A stretch of DNA of 64,000 nt from HNR sp040400085 (GCA_040400085.1 JBBAQX010000006.1:51349-115348); one strand, 5' to 3'. Shown: positions 37,542 through 46,098, counted from the first letter of the stretch. Notes: generated by a model from the letters alone, not told the origin. A program made the numbers and translations.

Positions 37542-37978
37542 TGTCCGCTGAAATTCTAAGTCCGCGTGTTATCCGAGTTCCGGGGAACGCGACTACTCGT
37601 GACGATGCCATTCGTGAGGCTGGCGAAATTCTCGTCGATTCCGGTGCGGTGCTTTCCTCCTATGTTGACGCCATGTTTGCCAGGGAAGCTTCTGTGTCGA
37701 CCTATATGGGAAACTTGCTTGCGATTCCCCACGGAACTAATGATTCGCAGGACAGTATTGTTCGTTCGGCGCTCTCGGTAGTTCGCTACGACGTTCCCCT
37801 TGATTGGGACGGAAACGAGGTTCGTTTCGTGATTGGGATCGCCGGCATAAACGACGAACACCTTGAGATTCTTTCGAGAATCGCAATTATCTTCTCGGAT
37901 GCTAACGACGTTCAAAAACTTGTGGATGCCGCGAACTCTGACGAGATTTTCGACCTACTTGAGGATGTGAACGATTAA
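37541..37978 (+). CDS. mtlF: PTS mannitol EIIA component
   Basis: It has 145 residues with the EIIA_2 fold. His64 in AIPHGTNDSQ accepts phosphate from HPr and passes it to MtlA Cys414. It is coupled on both sides by TAATG overlaps. Confidence 0.95.
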   Translation: MSAEILSPRVIRVPGNATTRDDAIREAGEILVDSGAVLSSYVDAMFAREASVSTYMGNLLAIPHGTNDSQDSIVRSALSVVRYDVPLDWDGNEVRFVIGIAGINDEHLEILSRIAIIFSDANDVQKLVDAANSDEIFDLLEDVND

Positions 37979-39144
37979 TGCGTGCAGTACACTTTGGGGC
38001 GGGAAATATCGGTAGGGGATTCGTCGGATTCCTGCTGAACCGTGCCGGATACGAGTTAGTTTTCGCGGACGTCAACGCGGAACTGATTGATTCCTTGGCC
38101 GCAGCGGATAGCTACACCGTACACGAGGTCGGAGCATCGCCGGAGAGCCACGTTGTCACCGGGTTTAGCGCCCTGAATAGTGCTACACACGAAGCAGATG
38201 TGGTGAAGGCTATCGCGGGGGCGGACGTCGTGACAACCGCGGTTGGCCCGAATATTCTCCGTTTTGTAGCGCCCGTTGTGCTTGCCGGACTTCGTCAGCG
38301 CCCAGCCGGTGCCAAACCGCTCATCATCATGGCGTGCGAAAACGCCATCAACGCTACGGATGTTCTTGCGCTGCACCTGCGTGAACTCTGCGACCCTGAG
38401 GAATGGGAACTCCTCGCGAGCCGAATGATCTGCGCGAATACCGCAGTAGACAGGATTGTCCCTGGACAGGCTGCTGATGCTGGCCTCGACGTCACGGTGG
38501 AATCATACTTTGAGTGGGCTATCGAGTCGGGGCCATTCGGCGACCAGCTCCCCGATATCCCGGGAGTTACCTGGGTCCCAGACCTGGAACCCTACATCGA
38601 ACGCAAATTATTCACCGTAAACACCGGGCACGCGACGACCGCCTATTACGGGTTCGATGCTGGGCACACCGGTATCGCAGAGTCGCTTGCGGACCCAGCC
38701 ATTCGCGAACGGGTCTACGCGGTTTTGCAAGAAACTAAAGCTCTCGTCGTTGCCAAACATGGGTTTGACCCCGAGGTGCAGGAGGCTTATCTGAACAAGA
38801 TCCTCGTGCGCTTTGCCAATCCGTACCTGACCGATACCGTCGAGCGTGTTGGGCGTCAGCCTGCGCGTAAGGTGTCACGTCACGAGCGGTTCATTGGGCC
38901 CGCGGCAGAACTCATTGAGCGGGGACTGCCCGTCGACGCTCTCGTTGACGCCGTTGGCGCCCTCCTGCGGTTTGACGCTCCAGCCGACGAGGAAAGCGTC
39001 TCGATCCGGGCGATGCTCGCTGAAGTTCGAGCCGACGAGGGAAACGCCGATCGCACGGTGAGCGCGCTCACCGGGCTTGCCCCCGAGCATCTGCTATTTG
39101 ACCTGATTCGGCGACAGGTTCTTGCCGCTGCAGCTGCAAACTAA
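37978..39144 (+). CDS. mtlD: Mannitol-1-phosphate 5-dehydrogenase
   Basis: It has 388 residues. It starts MRAVHFGAGNIGRGFVGFLL with the NAD-binding glycine motif at 7-14; KLFTVNTGHATTAYYG holds the conserved catalytic Lys/Asn/His region. It oxidises mannitol-1-P to fructose-6-P with NAD+. It is the last gene of the mannitol operon, followed by two consecutive hairpins. Confidence 0.97.
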   Translation: MRAVHFGAGNIGRGFVGFLLNRAGYELVFADVNAELIDSLAAADSYTVHEVGASPESHVVTGFSALNSATHEADVVKAIAGADVVTTAVGPNILRFVAPVVLAGLRQRPAGAKPLIIMACENAINATDVLALHLRELCDPEEWELLASRMICANTAVDRIVPGQAADAGLDVTVESYFEWAIESGPFGDQLPDIPGVTWVPDLEPYIERKLFTVNTGHATTAYYGFDAGHTGIAESLADPAIRERVYAVLQETKALVVAKHGFDPEVQEAYLNKILVRFANPYLTDTVERVGRQPARKVSRHERFIGPAAELIERGLPVDALVDAVGALLRFDAPADEESVSIRAMLAEVRADEGNADRTVSALTGLAPEHLLFDLIRRQVLAAAAAN

Positions 39145-39149
39145 GCTTT

Positions 39150-39174
39150 GTTTACTGCCGACAAGGCAGCAAAC
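39150..39174 (+). terminator. First hairpin after mtlD
   Basis: GTTTACTGCC and GGCAGCAAAC pair at nine of ten positions around GACAA. It starts 6 bases after the mtlD stop. Confidence 0.55.
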
Positions 39175-39176
39175 GA

Positions 39177-39226
39177 GGCGCTTCCCTTATAGTGATGCGG
39201 TACTGCATCACTATAAGGGAAGCGCC
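39177..39226. repeat. 22-bp perfect inverted repeat between mtlD and infA
   Basis: The arms 39177-39198 (GGCGCTTCCCTTATAGTGATGC) and 39205-39226 are exact complements, with loop GGTACT. It ends 4 bases before the infA -35 box. It may terminate the mannitol operon or act as an operator; it has no T-run. Confidence 0.8.
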
Positions 39227-39229
39227 GAG

Positions 39230-39259
39230 TGGACAAACCCAGTAGATTCACGATAGGAT
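39230..39259 (+). promoter_or_regulatory. infA operon promoter
   Basis: TGGACA (39230-39235) and TAGGAT (39254-39259) have an 18-base spacer. Both boxes are close to the actinobacterial consensus, so this is the best promoter candidate seen by eye in the window. Confidence 0.7.
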
Positions 39260-39344
39260 TGCTCCTTGGTGGTTTGTGCCTTCATGGGTGCAAGCACTCC
39301 ACCGCACGACCAGCATCCAACAATACTTTAGCGACAGTGAGGCT

Positions 39345-39566
39345 ATGGCCAAGAAAGACGGCGTCATCGAGATCGAGGGCCAGGTTGTTGAGGCTCTGCC
39401 CAATGCCATGTTCCGTGTTGAACTCACGAATGGGCACAAGGTACTTGCGCACATTTCGGGCAAGATGCGTCAGCATTACATCCGTATCCTCCCTGAGGAC
39501 CGCGTGATTGTAGAGCTGACCCCGTACGACTTGACTAGGGGTCGTATCGTTTACCGTTACAAGTAA
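39345..39566 (+). CDS. infA: Translation initiation factor IF-1
   Basis: It has 73 residues from ATG 39345 (MAKKDGVIEIEGQVVEALPN), the normal length; an upstream extension of the frame is not conserved. S1-type OB fold with GRIVYRYK at the end. IF-1 occupies the A site during initiation. First gene of the segment leading to rpoA. Confidence 0.98.
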   Translation: MAKKDGVIEIEGQVVEALPNAMFRVELTNGHKVLAHISGKMRQHYIRILPEDRVIVELTPYDLTRGRIVYRYK

Positions 39567-39602
39567 ACATCTGCCGCAAATAACGGATGCTGTAAGTAAC
39601 GG

Positions 39603-39620
39603 CCCGTGGCATCCCACGGG
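39603..39620 (+). promoter_or_regulatory. Hairpin between infA and rpmJ
   Basis: CCCGTGG and CCACGGG pair around CATC, 31 bases before the rpmJ start. There is no T-run. Confidence 0.4.
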
Positions 39621-39650
39621 TACGAGGACAGCGAAACAAGGATAGAAACT

Positions 39651-39764
39651 ATGAAGGTTAACCCCAGCGTTAAAAAGATCTGTGACAAATGCAAGGTCAT
39701 TCGTCGCAACGGTCGCGTAATGGTTATCTGCGAAAACCCGCGCCACAAACAGCGCCAGGGCTAA
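39651..39764 (+). CDS. rpmJ: 50S ribosomal protein L36
   Basis: It has 37 residues (MKVNPSVKKICDKCKVIRRN and onward to KQRQG). The zinc ligands Cys11, Cys14, Cys27 and His32 are all present, so this is the zinc-binding form. An AAGGAT site lies upstream. Its size keeps it out of simple length filters. Confidence 0.98.
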   Translation: MKVNPSVKKICDKCKVIRRNGRVMVICENPRHKQRQG

Positions 39765-39851
39765 GTTATTGGCATGCCGGGATGGTTCGATTCTTATATC
39801 GGGCCTCCGGCTGGTCTAACAACTAAATATCGAATACAAGCAATACCGAGA

Positions 39852-39879
39852 AGTTGTTCTGCCATCGCGGAGAACAACT
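39852..39879 (+). promoter_or_regulatory. Leader hairpin before rpsM
   Basis: AGTTGTTCT and AGAACAACT pair perfectly (9 bp) around a 10-base loop, in the 186-base gap before rpsM. The gap also has AGGTA/TACCT arms near the start. In E. coli S4 represses the alpha operon at this point; rpsD is absent here, so the ligand is an open question. Confidence 0.5.
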
Positions 39880-39950
39880 GACACCCACGGTTGGAGGCCG
39901 AGGTACAGGTGTTGTGACATACCTCCACTCATCTATGAGGAGAAGCCATA

Positions 39951-40325
39951 ATGGCACGTCTAGCAGGCGTTGACATCCCGCGCGAGAAGCGCGTGGAAAT
40001 CGCACTCACTTACATTTACGGTGTAGGCCGTACGAGTGCGCTTAAAACCCTTTCCGACACCAAGATTGACGGAAACACACGAGTCAAGGATTTGACCGAC
40101 GAGCAGCTCGTTGCCCTTCGTGACTACATTGAGGGCAACTTCAAGGTAGAAGGTGACCTGCGTCGTGAGGTCGCAGCCGACATCCGCCGCAAGGTTGAGA
40201 TCGGTAGCTACGAGGGACTCCGCCACCGCCGCGGTCTGCCTGTTCGTGGACAGCGCACCAAGACCAACGCCCGTACCCGTAAGGGACCAAAGCGTACGGT
40301 TGCCGGTAAGAAGAAGGCCAAGTAG
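39951..40325 (+). CDS. rpsM: 30S ribosomal protein S13
   Basis: It has 124 residues, MARLAGVDIPREKRVEIALTY at the start and the tRNA-contacting basic tail GPKRTVAGKKKAK. A GAGGAGAAG site precedes it. Confidence 0.98.
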   Translation: MARLAGVDIPREKRVEIALTYIYGVGRTSALKTLSDTKIDGNTRVKDLTDEQLVALRDYIEGNFKVEGDLRREVAADIRRKVEIGSYEGLRHRRGLPVRGQRTKTNARTRKGPKRTVAGKKKAK

Positions 40326-40372
40326 TAGTTAGCCAACGGGCTATCGCCAAGTTTCAGTTTTAGGAGAAAACA

Positions 40373-40771
40373 ATGGCAGCACCAAAAGCGGCTACTCGTA
40401 AGCCGCGTCGTAAAGACAAAAAGAATATTGCAGTGGGCCAGGCCCACATCAAGTCCACGTTCAACAACACCATCGTGTCGATTACCGACACCACCGGTGC
40501 TGTTATCAGCTGGGCATCGTCAGGTGGAGTTGGCTTCAAGGGTTCACGTAAGTCGACCCCGTTCGCCGCTCAGCTTGCAGCCGAGTCTGCAGCCCGTCAG
40601 GCGCAGGAGCACGGTATGAAGAAGGTTGACGTGTTCGTCAAGGGACCCGGATCAGGACGCGAGACGGCTATCCGTTCGCTCCAGGCCGCTGGTCTTGAGG
40701 TTGGTTCGATTACGGATGTTACGCCGCAGGCGCACAATGGTTGCCGCCCGCCCAAGCGTCGTCGTGTATAA
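40373..40771 (+). CDS. rpsK: 30S ribosomal protein S11
   Basis: It has 132 residues, with AHIKSTFNNTIVSITDTTGAV and the C-terminal PQAHNGCRPPKRRRV. It forms the platform with S6/S18. In most bacteria rpsD follows; here a 142-base non-coding gap leads to rpoA. Confidence 0.98.
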   Translation: MAAPKAATRKPRRKDKKNIAVGQAHIKSTFNNTIVSITDTTGAVISWASSGGVGFKGSRKSTPFAAQLAAESAARQAQEHGMKKVDVFVKGPGSGRETAIRSLQAAGLEVGSITDVTPQAHNGCRPPKRRRV

Positions 40772-40810
40772 AACCGCGTAAAGCTACAGGCTCCGCTTAG
40801 CGGTGTCTTT

Positions 40811-40845
40811 GTGCGCTGGGCTCGACTTATTCGGGTTCAGCGCAC
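40811..40845 (+). promoter_or_regulatory. Hairpin in the rpsK-rpoA gap
   Basis: GTGCGCTG pairs with CAGCGCAC, and the inner GGCTCGA pairs with TCGGGTT using wobbles, giving about 15 pairs around CTTAT. A second stem AAGAGTC/GACTCTT lies at 40873-40894. Both sit in the position usually taken by rpsD. Confidence 0.55.
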
Positions 40846-40913
40846 TTACATAACTTAAAATCAACGCAACGCAAGAGTCATATAGCGGACTCTTAGCCGA
40901 AAGGACACACATA

Positions 40914-41900
40914 GTGCTTATTGCACAGCGACCCACTCTGACTGAAGACAACATCTCGGAGTTCCGTTCACGTTTCGTGATCGAGCCTCTCGAGCCCGGT
41001 TTCGGTTACACGCTGGGAAACTCCCTGCGTCGCACACTGCTGTCATCGATCCCCGGTGCAGCTGTGACCAGCGTTCGCTTCGAGGGCGTTTCGCACGAGT
41101 TCACCACCATTCCCGGTGTTGCTGAAGACGTAACCGAGATCATCCTGAACATCAAGGGCCTTGTCGTCTCGAGCGAGCACGATGAGCCCATCACCGCTTA
41201 CCTGCGTAAGACAGGTGCAGGCGAGGTTACCGCTGCCGATATTTCTGCACCAGCAGGCGTAGAGGTTCACAACCCCGAACTGGTCATCGCAACTCTGAAC
41301 GAGAAGGCTCAGTTTGAGCTGGAGCTGACCATCGAGCGTGGCCGTGGCTACGTTTCGGCCACCCAGAACCGCAACGAGGATGCCGAAGTTGGTCGTATTC
41401 CGATCGATTCGATTTACTCTCCGGTTCTCAAGGTGACCTACCGTGTCGAGGCAACTCGTGCCGGTGAGCGTACCGACTTTGACCGTCTCGTTGTAGACGT
41501 CGAGTCGAAGCCCGCCATCACGCCTCGCGATGCAATCGCGTCAGCCGGTAGCACGTTGGTTGAGCTCTTTGGGCTTGCTCGCGAGCTTAATACGGCTGCT
41601 GAGGGTGTAGAGATCGGCCCTGCGCCGGTTGATGCAGTGCTGAGCAACGAGCTTGCTGTTCCGATCGAGGATCTTGATCTCTCGGTTCGCAGCTACAACT
41701 GCCTCAAGCGCGAAGGTATTAACACCGTAAGCGAATTGGTTGCGCTGTCAGAGGCTCAGCTTATGAACATCCGTAACTTCGGTCAGAAGTCGGTGTTTGA
41801 GGTTCGCGACAAGCTCATTGAGCTTGGATTGTCGCTGAAGGATGCCGTGCCCGGCTTTGACGGAGCACAGTTCTACAGCTACGACGAAGAGTCCAACTAG
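40914..41900 (+). CDS. rpoA: DNA-directed RNA polymerase subunit alpha
   Basis: It has 328 residues from GTG 40914 (MLIAQRPTLTEDN), with CGAAAGGA upstream. The N-terminal dimer domain has EPLEPGFGYTLGNSLRRTLLSSIPG. The C-terminal domain (about 240-310) has the UP-element-binding helix motifs (SYNCLKREGINTV, RNFGQKS). Complete. Confidence 0.99.
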   Translation: MLIAQRPTLTEDNISEFRSRFVIEPLEPGFGYTLGNSLRRTLLSSIPGAAVTSVRFEGVSHEFTTIPGVAEDVTEIILNIKGLVVSSEHDEPITAYLRKTGAGEVTAADISAPAGVEVHNPELVIATLNEKAQFELELTIERGRGYVSATQNRNEDAEVGRIPIDSIYSPVLKVTYRVEATRAGERTDFDRLVVDVESKPAITPRDAIASAGSTLVELFGLARELNTAAEGVEIGPAPVDAVLSNELAVPIEDLDLSVRSYNCLKREGINTVSELVALSEAQLMNIRNFGQKSVFEVRDKLIELGLSLKDAVPGFDGAQFYSYDEESN

Positions 41901-41958
41901 TTCACGGGCCCGCCAGCTCTGACAACTTTTACAATTTTTATTCAAGAGAGAAACTAAA

Positions 41959-42498
41959 ATGCCAAGACCCACAAAGGGACCCCGCCTTGGAGGCGGACCG
42001 GCTCACGAGCGTCTGATGCTCGCGAACCTCGCAGCTGCGCTGTTTACCCACAAGAGCATCGAGACGACCGAGACCAAGGCAAAGCGCCTGCAGCCTCACG
42101 CCGAGCGCCTCATCACCTTCGCTAAGCGCGGAGACCTGCACTCGCGTCGTCGCGTCCTGCGCACGATCACGCAGCAGGATGTTGTGCACGAGCTCTTCGC
42201 AGAGATCGCACCTCAGATGGCTGAGCGTGAGGGTGGTTACACACGTATCACCAAGACGCGCTTCCGTAAGGGCGACAACGCTCCTATGGCCGTCATTGAG
42301 CTCGTTCTTGAGCCCGTAGCTCCCAAGGCTAAGAAGGCTAAGCCCGCTGCTGAGAAGGTCGAGGCTCCCGTAGCCGAGGATGCTGCTGAGGAAGCTATCG
42401 TCGAAGAGGCAACAGAAGATGCCGCCGTCGAAGAGGTAGCAACCGACGAGATTGCAGCTGAAGAGGCCGCAGCCGAGGAAGCAACCGAAGCTAAGTAA
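41959..42498 (+). CDS. rplQ: 50S ribosomal protein L17 with acidic tail
   Basis: The first about 117 residues are a full L17 (MPRPTKGPRLGGGPAHERLM). The following about 62 residues are an Ala/Glu/Val tail with EEA-type repeats; total 179. Such acidic tails are common in Microbacteriaceae L17. It ends the operon before two hairpins. Confidence 0.96.
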   Translation: MPRPTKGPRLGGGPAHERLMLANLAAALFTHKSIETTETKAKRLQPHAERLITFAKRGDLHSRRRVLRTITQQDVVHELFAEIAPQMAEREGGYTRITKTRFRKGDNAPMAVIELVLEPVAPKAKKAKPAAEKVEAPVAEDAAEEAIVEEATEDAAVEEVATDEIAAEEAAAEEATEAK

Positions 42499-42506
42499 CA
42501 CCTTTC

Positions 42507-42525
42507 GTGAGACCCACCGTCTCAC
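42507..42525 (+). promoter_or_regulatory. Small hairpin after rplQ
   Basis: GTGAGAC pairs with GTCTCAC around CCACC, 9 bases after the rplQ stop, directly before the stronger terminator. Confidence 0.45.
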
Positions 42526-42528
42526 CCT

Positions 42529-42563
42529 GTGTGCCCCCGCTCGCATCGCGACCGGGGGCACAC
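42529..42563. terminator. rplQ / acyltransferase convergent terminator
   Basis: GTGTGCCCCCG and CGGGGGCACAC are perfect 11-base arms around 13 bases. It lies between convergent rplQ and the acyltransferase gene. T-tracts are poor, as is usual for high-GC actinobacteria. Confidence 0.7.
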
Positions 42564-42610
42564 CTGTATGCGGAACTGATGGTCAGCGCGGCACATGGGC
42601 ACTCGAAGCG

Positions 42611-44497
42611 TTAGCTGGGCGGGCCAGCGAGGCCGAAGCCGCTGCTGTCCCGCAGCGGTGGCAGTGCAGCAAGGCGCTGTAACGCGTCTTGTACGGCCAC
42701 GGCATAGATCTCGCCGCCTGCTGCCCCGGGATGAATCTGGTCGCCCGCCAACAAATCTGTGTGTGCCGCGATTGCGTCAGACCACTGTGCGAGTTCAACG
42801 TTTCTGTACCGCGCGGCAAAGGCGCGGAGCTCATCGTTGACCCCCGGAATCCATTCGCGCGGTGCAAACGCCGTCACCAGCACCATAGGTCTAGCCCCGG
42901 CTGTGGAGCGCAACTCCTCGAGCGAGTCGGCACGGATGGGACCGTTCGTTCCGAGCCCGATGACCAGGACATCCCTCAATTGATCGCTTTGGGCAAGGGT
43001 CGCAACAATGTCGACACCAGACCCGAGCCCTCGAGAGACGGATGCGTCAATCGCGATCCCCGGGAAGGTCGCCTGCAACTCCGGTGCGCTTGCGAGCATG
43101 ACGGAGTCGCCGACCGCGCTGATCTGCGAGCCCTGGGGGAGGGCAGACGCTCCGGCCTCTGCGGGACCTGGGGGCGGTGCTGCTTCGGCCTGGGCTTGAG
43201 CTTCCGCAAGTGCTTGTTCTCCGCGTGCGATATTCGTGGTCGCGGAGTTCGTTCTGACGCTATTCGTGATGGCTGCCGTGCTTCCGACTACGCCGGCGAG
43301 GAACAGCGCTGATATAACGGACGCGGTGAGGAAACGCATCCTGTTCTGGGAGATCGAGGAGAAGGCAGCTCGAATACTACCGAGCAGGCCAAAGCGCCGA
43401 ACGGGTTGTTCGACAAAGCGGTATGACAGGTGTGCGAGGGCTGCCGTGAGTATGAGCGTGAAACTACCAACAAGCCAGGGATCTACGTTTGTACCCTTGA
43501 CCGCGGTCAGGACAAGCACGAGAAGGGGCCAATGCCAGAGGTAGAGGCCGTACGATCGTTCTCCGATGTAGCGAAGGGGCCGGGAATCCAGCAATAGCCC
43601 TAATCTGATTGCGGGGTTCGTGGCAGCCCAGATCATTCCTACGCTCGCCAGGCTCACGAGCAGCAACCCGCCCTGGTAGGTGAACCCACCTTTTTCCGTG
43701 AGCCAGATACTTCCAGCGGCAAGGCAGAGCGCACTCACCGCTCCAACACACCAGACCAGAAGTTTCGGCGCCGGGGCGGTTTTCCCATTGCCAGTGGCGT
43801 TCTTGTTTGAGTGAGCGCGGCTCAGGAGGAGGGCGAGGCCCGCTCCGAAGAATAGTCCAAAGCTGTGGGTGTCCGATCCGAAGTATGCCCTCGTTGGGTC
43901 GAGCCCCGGAACATAGTTCAGCGCCATGAGGAGTGCCGAGCCAGTTCCCAGAAGTGTGACCGTGAGGATTCTAGCGAAGCGCGTGTGCAGCGCGAAAAGT
44001 AGAAGCACGAAGAAAGGCCAGACGATGTAGAACTGCTCTTCGACAGCGAGCGACCAGAGGTTGCGGAATAGCTCCGGGGTGTCTCTGGTGAAGTAGCTTC
44101 CGCCATCGGCGATGTACACCCAGTTGCTGCTGAAAGTTGCGGCGCCGAAAATCTGTCTTCCGAGGTTGACAAGGGCATCGCCGCCCACGAGATAGGCCAG
44201 GCTGCTGCACATAAGCACGACAAGCCAGAGTGCAGGAAGAAGGCGTCGCGCCCGCCTGCGCCAGAATCCGAAAAACGATACGCGGCCTGTGGTCTGACGC
44301 TCTTTCAGCAGCAAGCTCGTGATGAGGAACCCACTGACCACGAAGAACATATCAACGCCGAGAAAACCGCCCGGTAGCAGCCCGGGCATGAGGTGGTAGA
44401 TCAGGACGAGTGTCACAGCTATCGCCCTGAGCCCATCGAGGCCGACATAACGAGTTGGCGTAGGCGTGGATGCGTTGGAGATGGCTGTTTGTGTCAT
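42611..44497 (-). CDS. OatA-like acyltransferase: AT3 membrane domain plus SGNH domain
   Basis: The 628-residue protein has an acyltransferase-3 domain (about 15-400, about 11 membrane segments) starting YVGLDGLRAIAVTLVLIYH, with RRRARRLLPALW and a FLGVDMFFVVSGFLI segment. An extracellular SGNH hydrolase-like domain (about 440-628) has SAVGDSVML (Ser), GLGTNG and DQIHPG (Asp-His). Family members O-acetylate peptidoglycan or surface glycans, passing acyl groups from inside to the SGNH domain. The acceptor here is unknown. It is convergent with rplQ and divergent from truA. Confidence 0.9.
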   Translation of the reverse strand: MTQTAISNASTPTPTRYVGLDGLRAIAVTLVLIYHLMPGLLPGGFLGVDMFFVVSGFLITSLLLKERQTTGRVSFFGFWRRRARRLLPALWLVVLMCSSLAYLVGGDALVNLGRQIFGAATFSSNWVYIADGGSYFTRDTPELFRNLWSLAVEEQFYIVWPFFVLLLFALHTRFARILTVTLLGTGSALLMALNYVPGLDPTRAYFGSDTHSFGLFFGAGLALLLSRAHSNKNATGNGKTAPAPKLLVWCVGAVSALCLAAGSIWLTEKGGFTYQGGLLLVSLASVGMIWAATNPAIRLGLLLDSRPLRYIGERSYGLYLWHWPLLVLVLTAVKGTNVDPWLVGSFTLILTAALAHLSYRFVEQPVRRFGLLGSIRAAFSSISQNRMRFLTASVISALFLAGVVGSTAAITNSVRTNSATTNIARGEQALAEAQAQAEAAPPPGPAEAGASALPQGSQISAVGDSVMLASAPELQATFPGIAIDASVSRGLGSGVDIVATLAQSDQLRDVLVIGLGTNGPIRADSLEELRSTAGARPMVLVTAFAPREWIPGVNDELRAFAARYRNVELAQWSDAIAAHTDLLAGDQIHPGAAGGEIYAVAVQDALQRLAALPPLRDSSGFGLAGPPS

Positions 44498-44595
44498 AAC
44501 GGTTGGCTCGCGAGAGGGATGCTTCTCCCGCGGCTCTCTCTAGGATAGCGCCCGTAGCTGCGGGTCCGGTCAGGTGGCCATCCCGCGGAGTGAGC

Positions 44596-44601
44596 TAAAA
44601 T
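44596..44601 (+). promoter_or_regulatory. Candidate -10 box of leaderless truA
   Basis: TAAAAT lies 7 bases before the truA ATG, and no ribosome site is present, as expected for a leaderless mRNA. Confidence 0.5.
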
Positions 44602-44608
44602 CAAGCAC

Positions 44609-45493
44609 ATGCCTGTTTCATCCACCCGTCGCTTTGCCCTGCCGATTTCTTATGACGGTACTGATTTTATGGGATGGGCAAAACAACCCGGACTGCGCAC
44701 GGTTCAGGGCGTTCTCGAACACTCGCTCGGCATCATCACGCGAAGCCGGGAGAATAACCCTGTTCTAACCGTCGCGGGACGGACCGATTCGGGTGTTCAC
44801 GCGCGCGGTCAGATGGCGCATGTCGATCTGACAGACGCTCAGGTGGCGGCGATAGGCGATAGGCGGCACAGCGGCGAGCCTATCGCGCCGGCAGATCACC
44901 TGACGTCCCGGCTTCAGGGAGTTCTTGGCGTGAGCAACCAGGACATCAGGATCGGACGCGTAAAAGAGGTGACGCCTGCTTTCGATGCCCGCTTCTCGGC
45001 TCTGTGGCGGCGCTATGAGTATCGCGTCTCTGACCTCGACGGGTTCAAAGACCCGATGCGCAGACATCACACCGTGTGGTTGGACGTGTGCCTCGATCTT
45101 GACCTGATGAACGCTGCCGCCGCCTCGCTCCTGGGGTTGCATGACTTCGCGTCGTTTTGCCGTGCGAGGGAGCGGGCAACGACCATCCGTACGCTCGAGA
45201 TCTTCGAGTGGAGAAAGGATGCTGATGGGGTGTTTATTGCCGCGGTGCGTGCTGATGCCTTTTGTCACTCGATGGTTCGGTCGTTGGTAGGCGCATGCGT
45301 AGCCGTCGGAAGCGGCAGGCTGACCCTCGACGAACTCGCGGTCGTGCTTGCTGAGGCTCGTCGTGCCGGGCAGTTCATCGTGATGCCTGCCCACGGGTTA
45401 TCGCTTGAAGAGGTGGCGTATCCCCCCGCGGAAGAGTGGCAGGAACGCGCAGATTTGACGCGATCACGGCGGGATGCGGGCGATGACGAGTGA
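44609..45493 (+). CDS. truA: tRNA pseudouridine synthase A
   Basis: It isomerises U38-40 in tRNA anticodon stems. It has 294 residues with the catalytic Asp60 in AGRTDSGVHARGQ and ISYDGTDFMGWAKQPG near the start. It stands upstream of rplM-rpsI, a frequent neighbourhood. A leaderless start is likely. Confidence 0.96.
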   Translation: MPVSSTRRFALPISYDGTDFMGWAKQPGLRTVQGVLEHSLGIITRSRENNPVLTVAGRTDSGVHARGQMAHVDLTDAQVAAIGDRRHSGEPIAPADHLTSRLQGVLGVSNQDIRIGRVKEVTPAFDARFSALWRRYEYRVSDLDGFKDPMRRHHTVWLDVCLDLDLMNAAAASLLGLHDFASFCRARERATTIRTLEIFEWRKDADGVFIAAVRADAFCHSMVRSLVGACVAVGSGRLTLDELAVVLAEARRAGQFIVMPAHGLSLEEVAYPPAEEWQERADLTRSRRDAGDDE

Positions 45494-45564
45494 CGTATGG
45501 TATTGTAGATCCTTGGTGTCAGTCTCATTAGTGGGGCTGCCCCGAAGTTGAGCCCTCCGATGGA

Positions 45565-45596
45565 CAATTTTCACGAGCATCCGCTAGCGAAAATTG
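45565..45596 (+). promoter_or_regulatory. rplM leader hairpin
   Basis: CAATTTTC pairs with GAAAATTG around a 16-base loop, 55 bases before the rplM GTG, in a 158-base leader after truA. Ribosomal L13 leaders are known in other bacteria; no match to a known class is claimed. Confidence 0.45.
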
Positions 45597-45651
45597 CGAT
45601 AGGAGCGGGATTCACGAACACCTCATTTCGACACAGAAAGCAGCACAGCAC

Positions 45652-46098
45652 GTGACTCGCACATTTTCTCCCAAGCCCTCAGATCAGAAGCCTGAGTGGA
45701 TCGTAATCGACGCCGCTGACGTGGTACTGGGTCGCCTCGCGACACACGCCGCAGCGCTCCTGCGCGGCAAGCACAAGGCCACCTTTGCTCCTCACATGGA
45801 CATGGGTGACTTCGTCATCATCATCAACGCCGACAAGGTTGTTCTGACCGGTAACAAAGCCGAGAAGAAGCGCGCCTACCGTCACTCGGGTTACCCGGGT
45901 GGCCTGAGCTCGGTGTCGTACACCGAACTTCTGTCGAAGAACCCCGAGCGCGCGGTTGAGAAGGCCATCCGTGGCATGCTCCCCAAGAACTCGCTCGGTG
46001 CTGACCAGTTCCGCAAGCTGAAGGTCTACTCGGGTTCGGAGCACCCTCACGGCGCTCAGCAGCCTAAGGCATTCACGTTCACGCAGGTCGCGCAGTAG
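45652..46098 (+). CDS. rplM: 50S ribosomal protein L13
   Basis: It has 148 residues from GTG 45652 (MTRTFSPKPSDQKPEWIVID), with VLGRLATHAAALLRGKHKA and RAVEKAIRGMLPKNSLG. The AGAAAGCAGC-like site is modest. It forms an operon with rpsI. Confidence 0.97.
   Translation: MTRTFSPKPSDQKPEWIVIDAADVVLGRLATHAAALLRGKHKATFAPHMDMGDFVIIINADKVVLTGNKAEKKRAYRHSGYPGGLSSVSYTELLSKNPERAVEKAIRGMLPKNSLGADQFRKLKVYSGSEHPHGAQQPKAFTFTQVAQ

Noticed and set aside
44765..45394. 209-codon minus-strand frame opposite truA
   Set aside because: It is a shadow of truA with no ribosome site; truA is certain.
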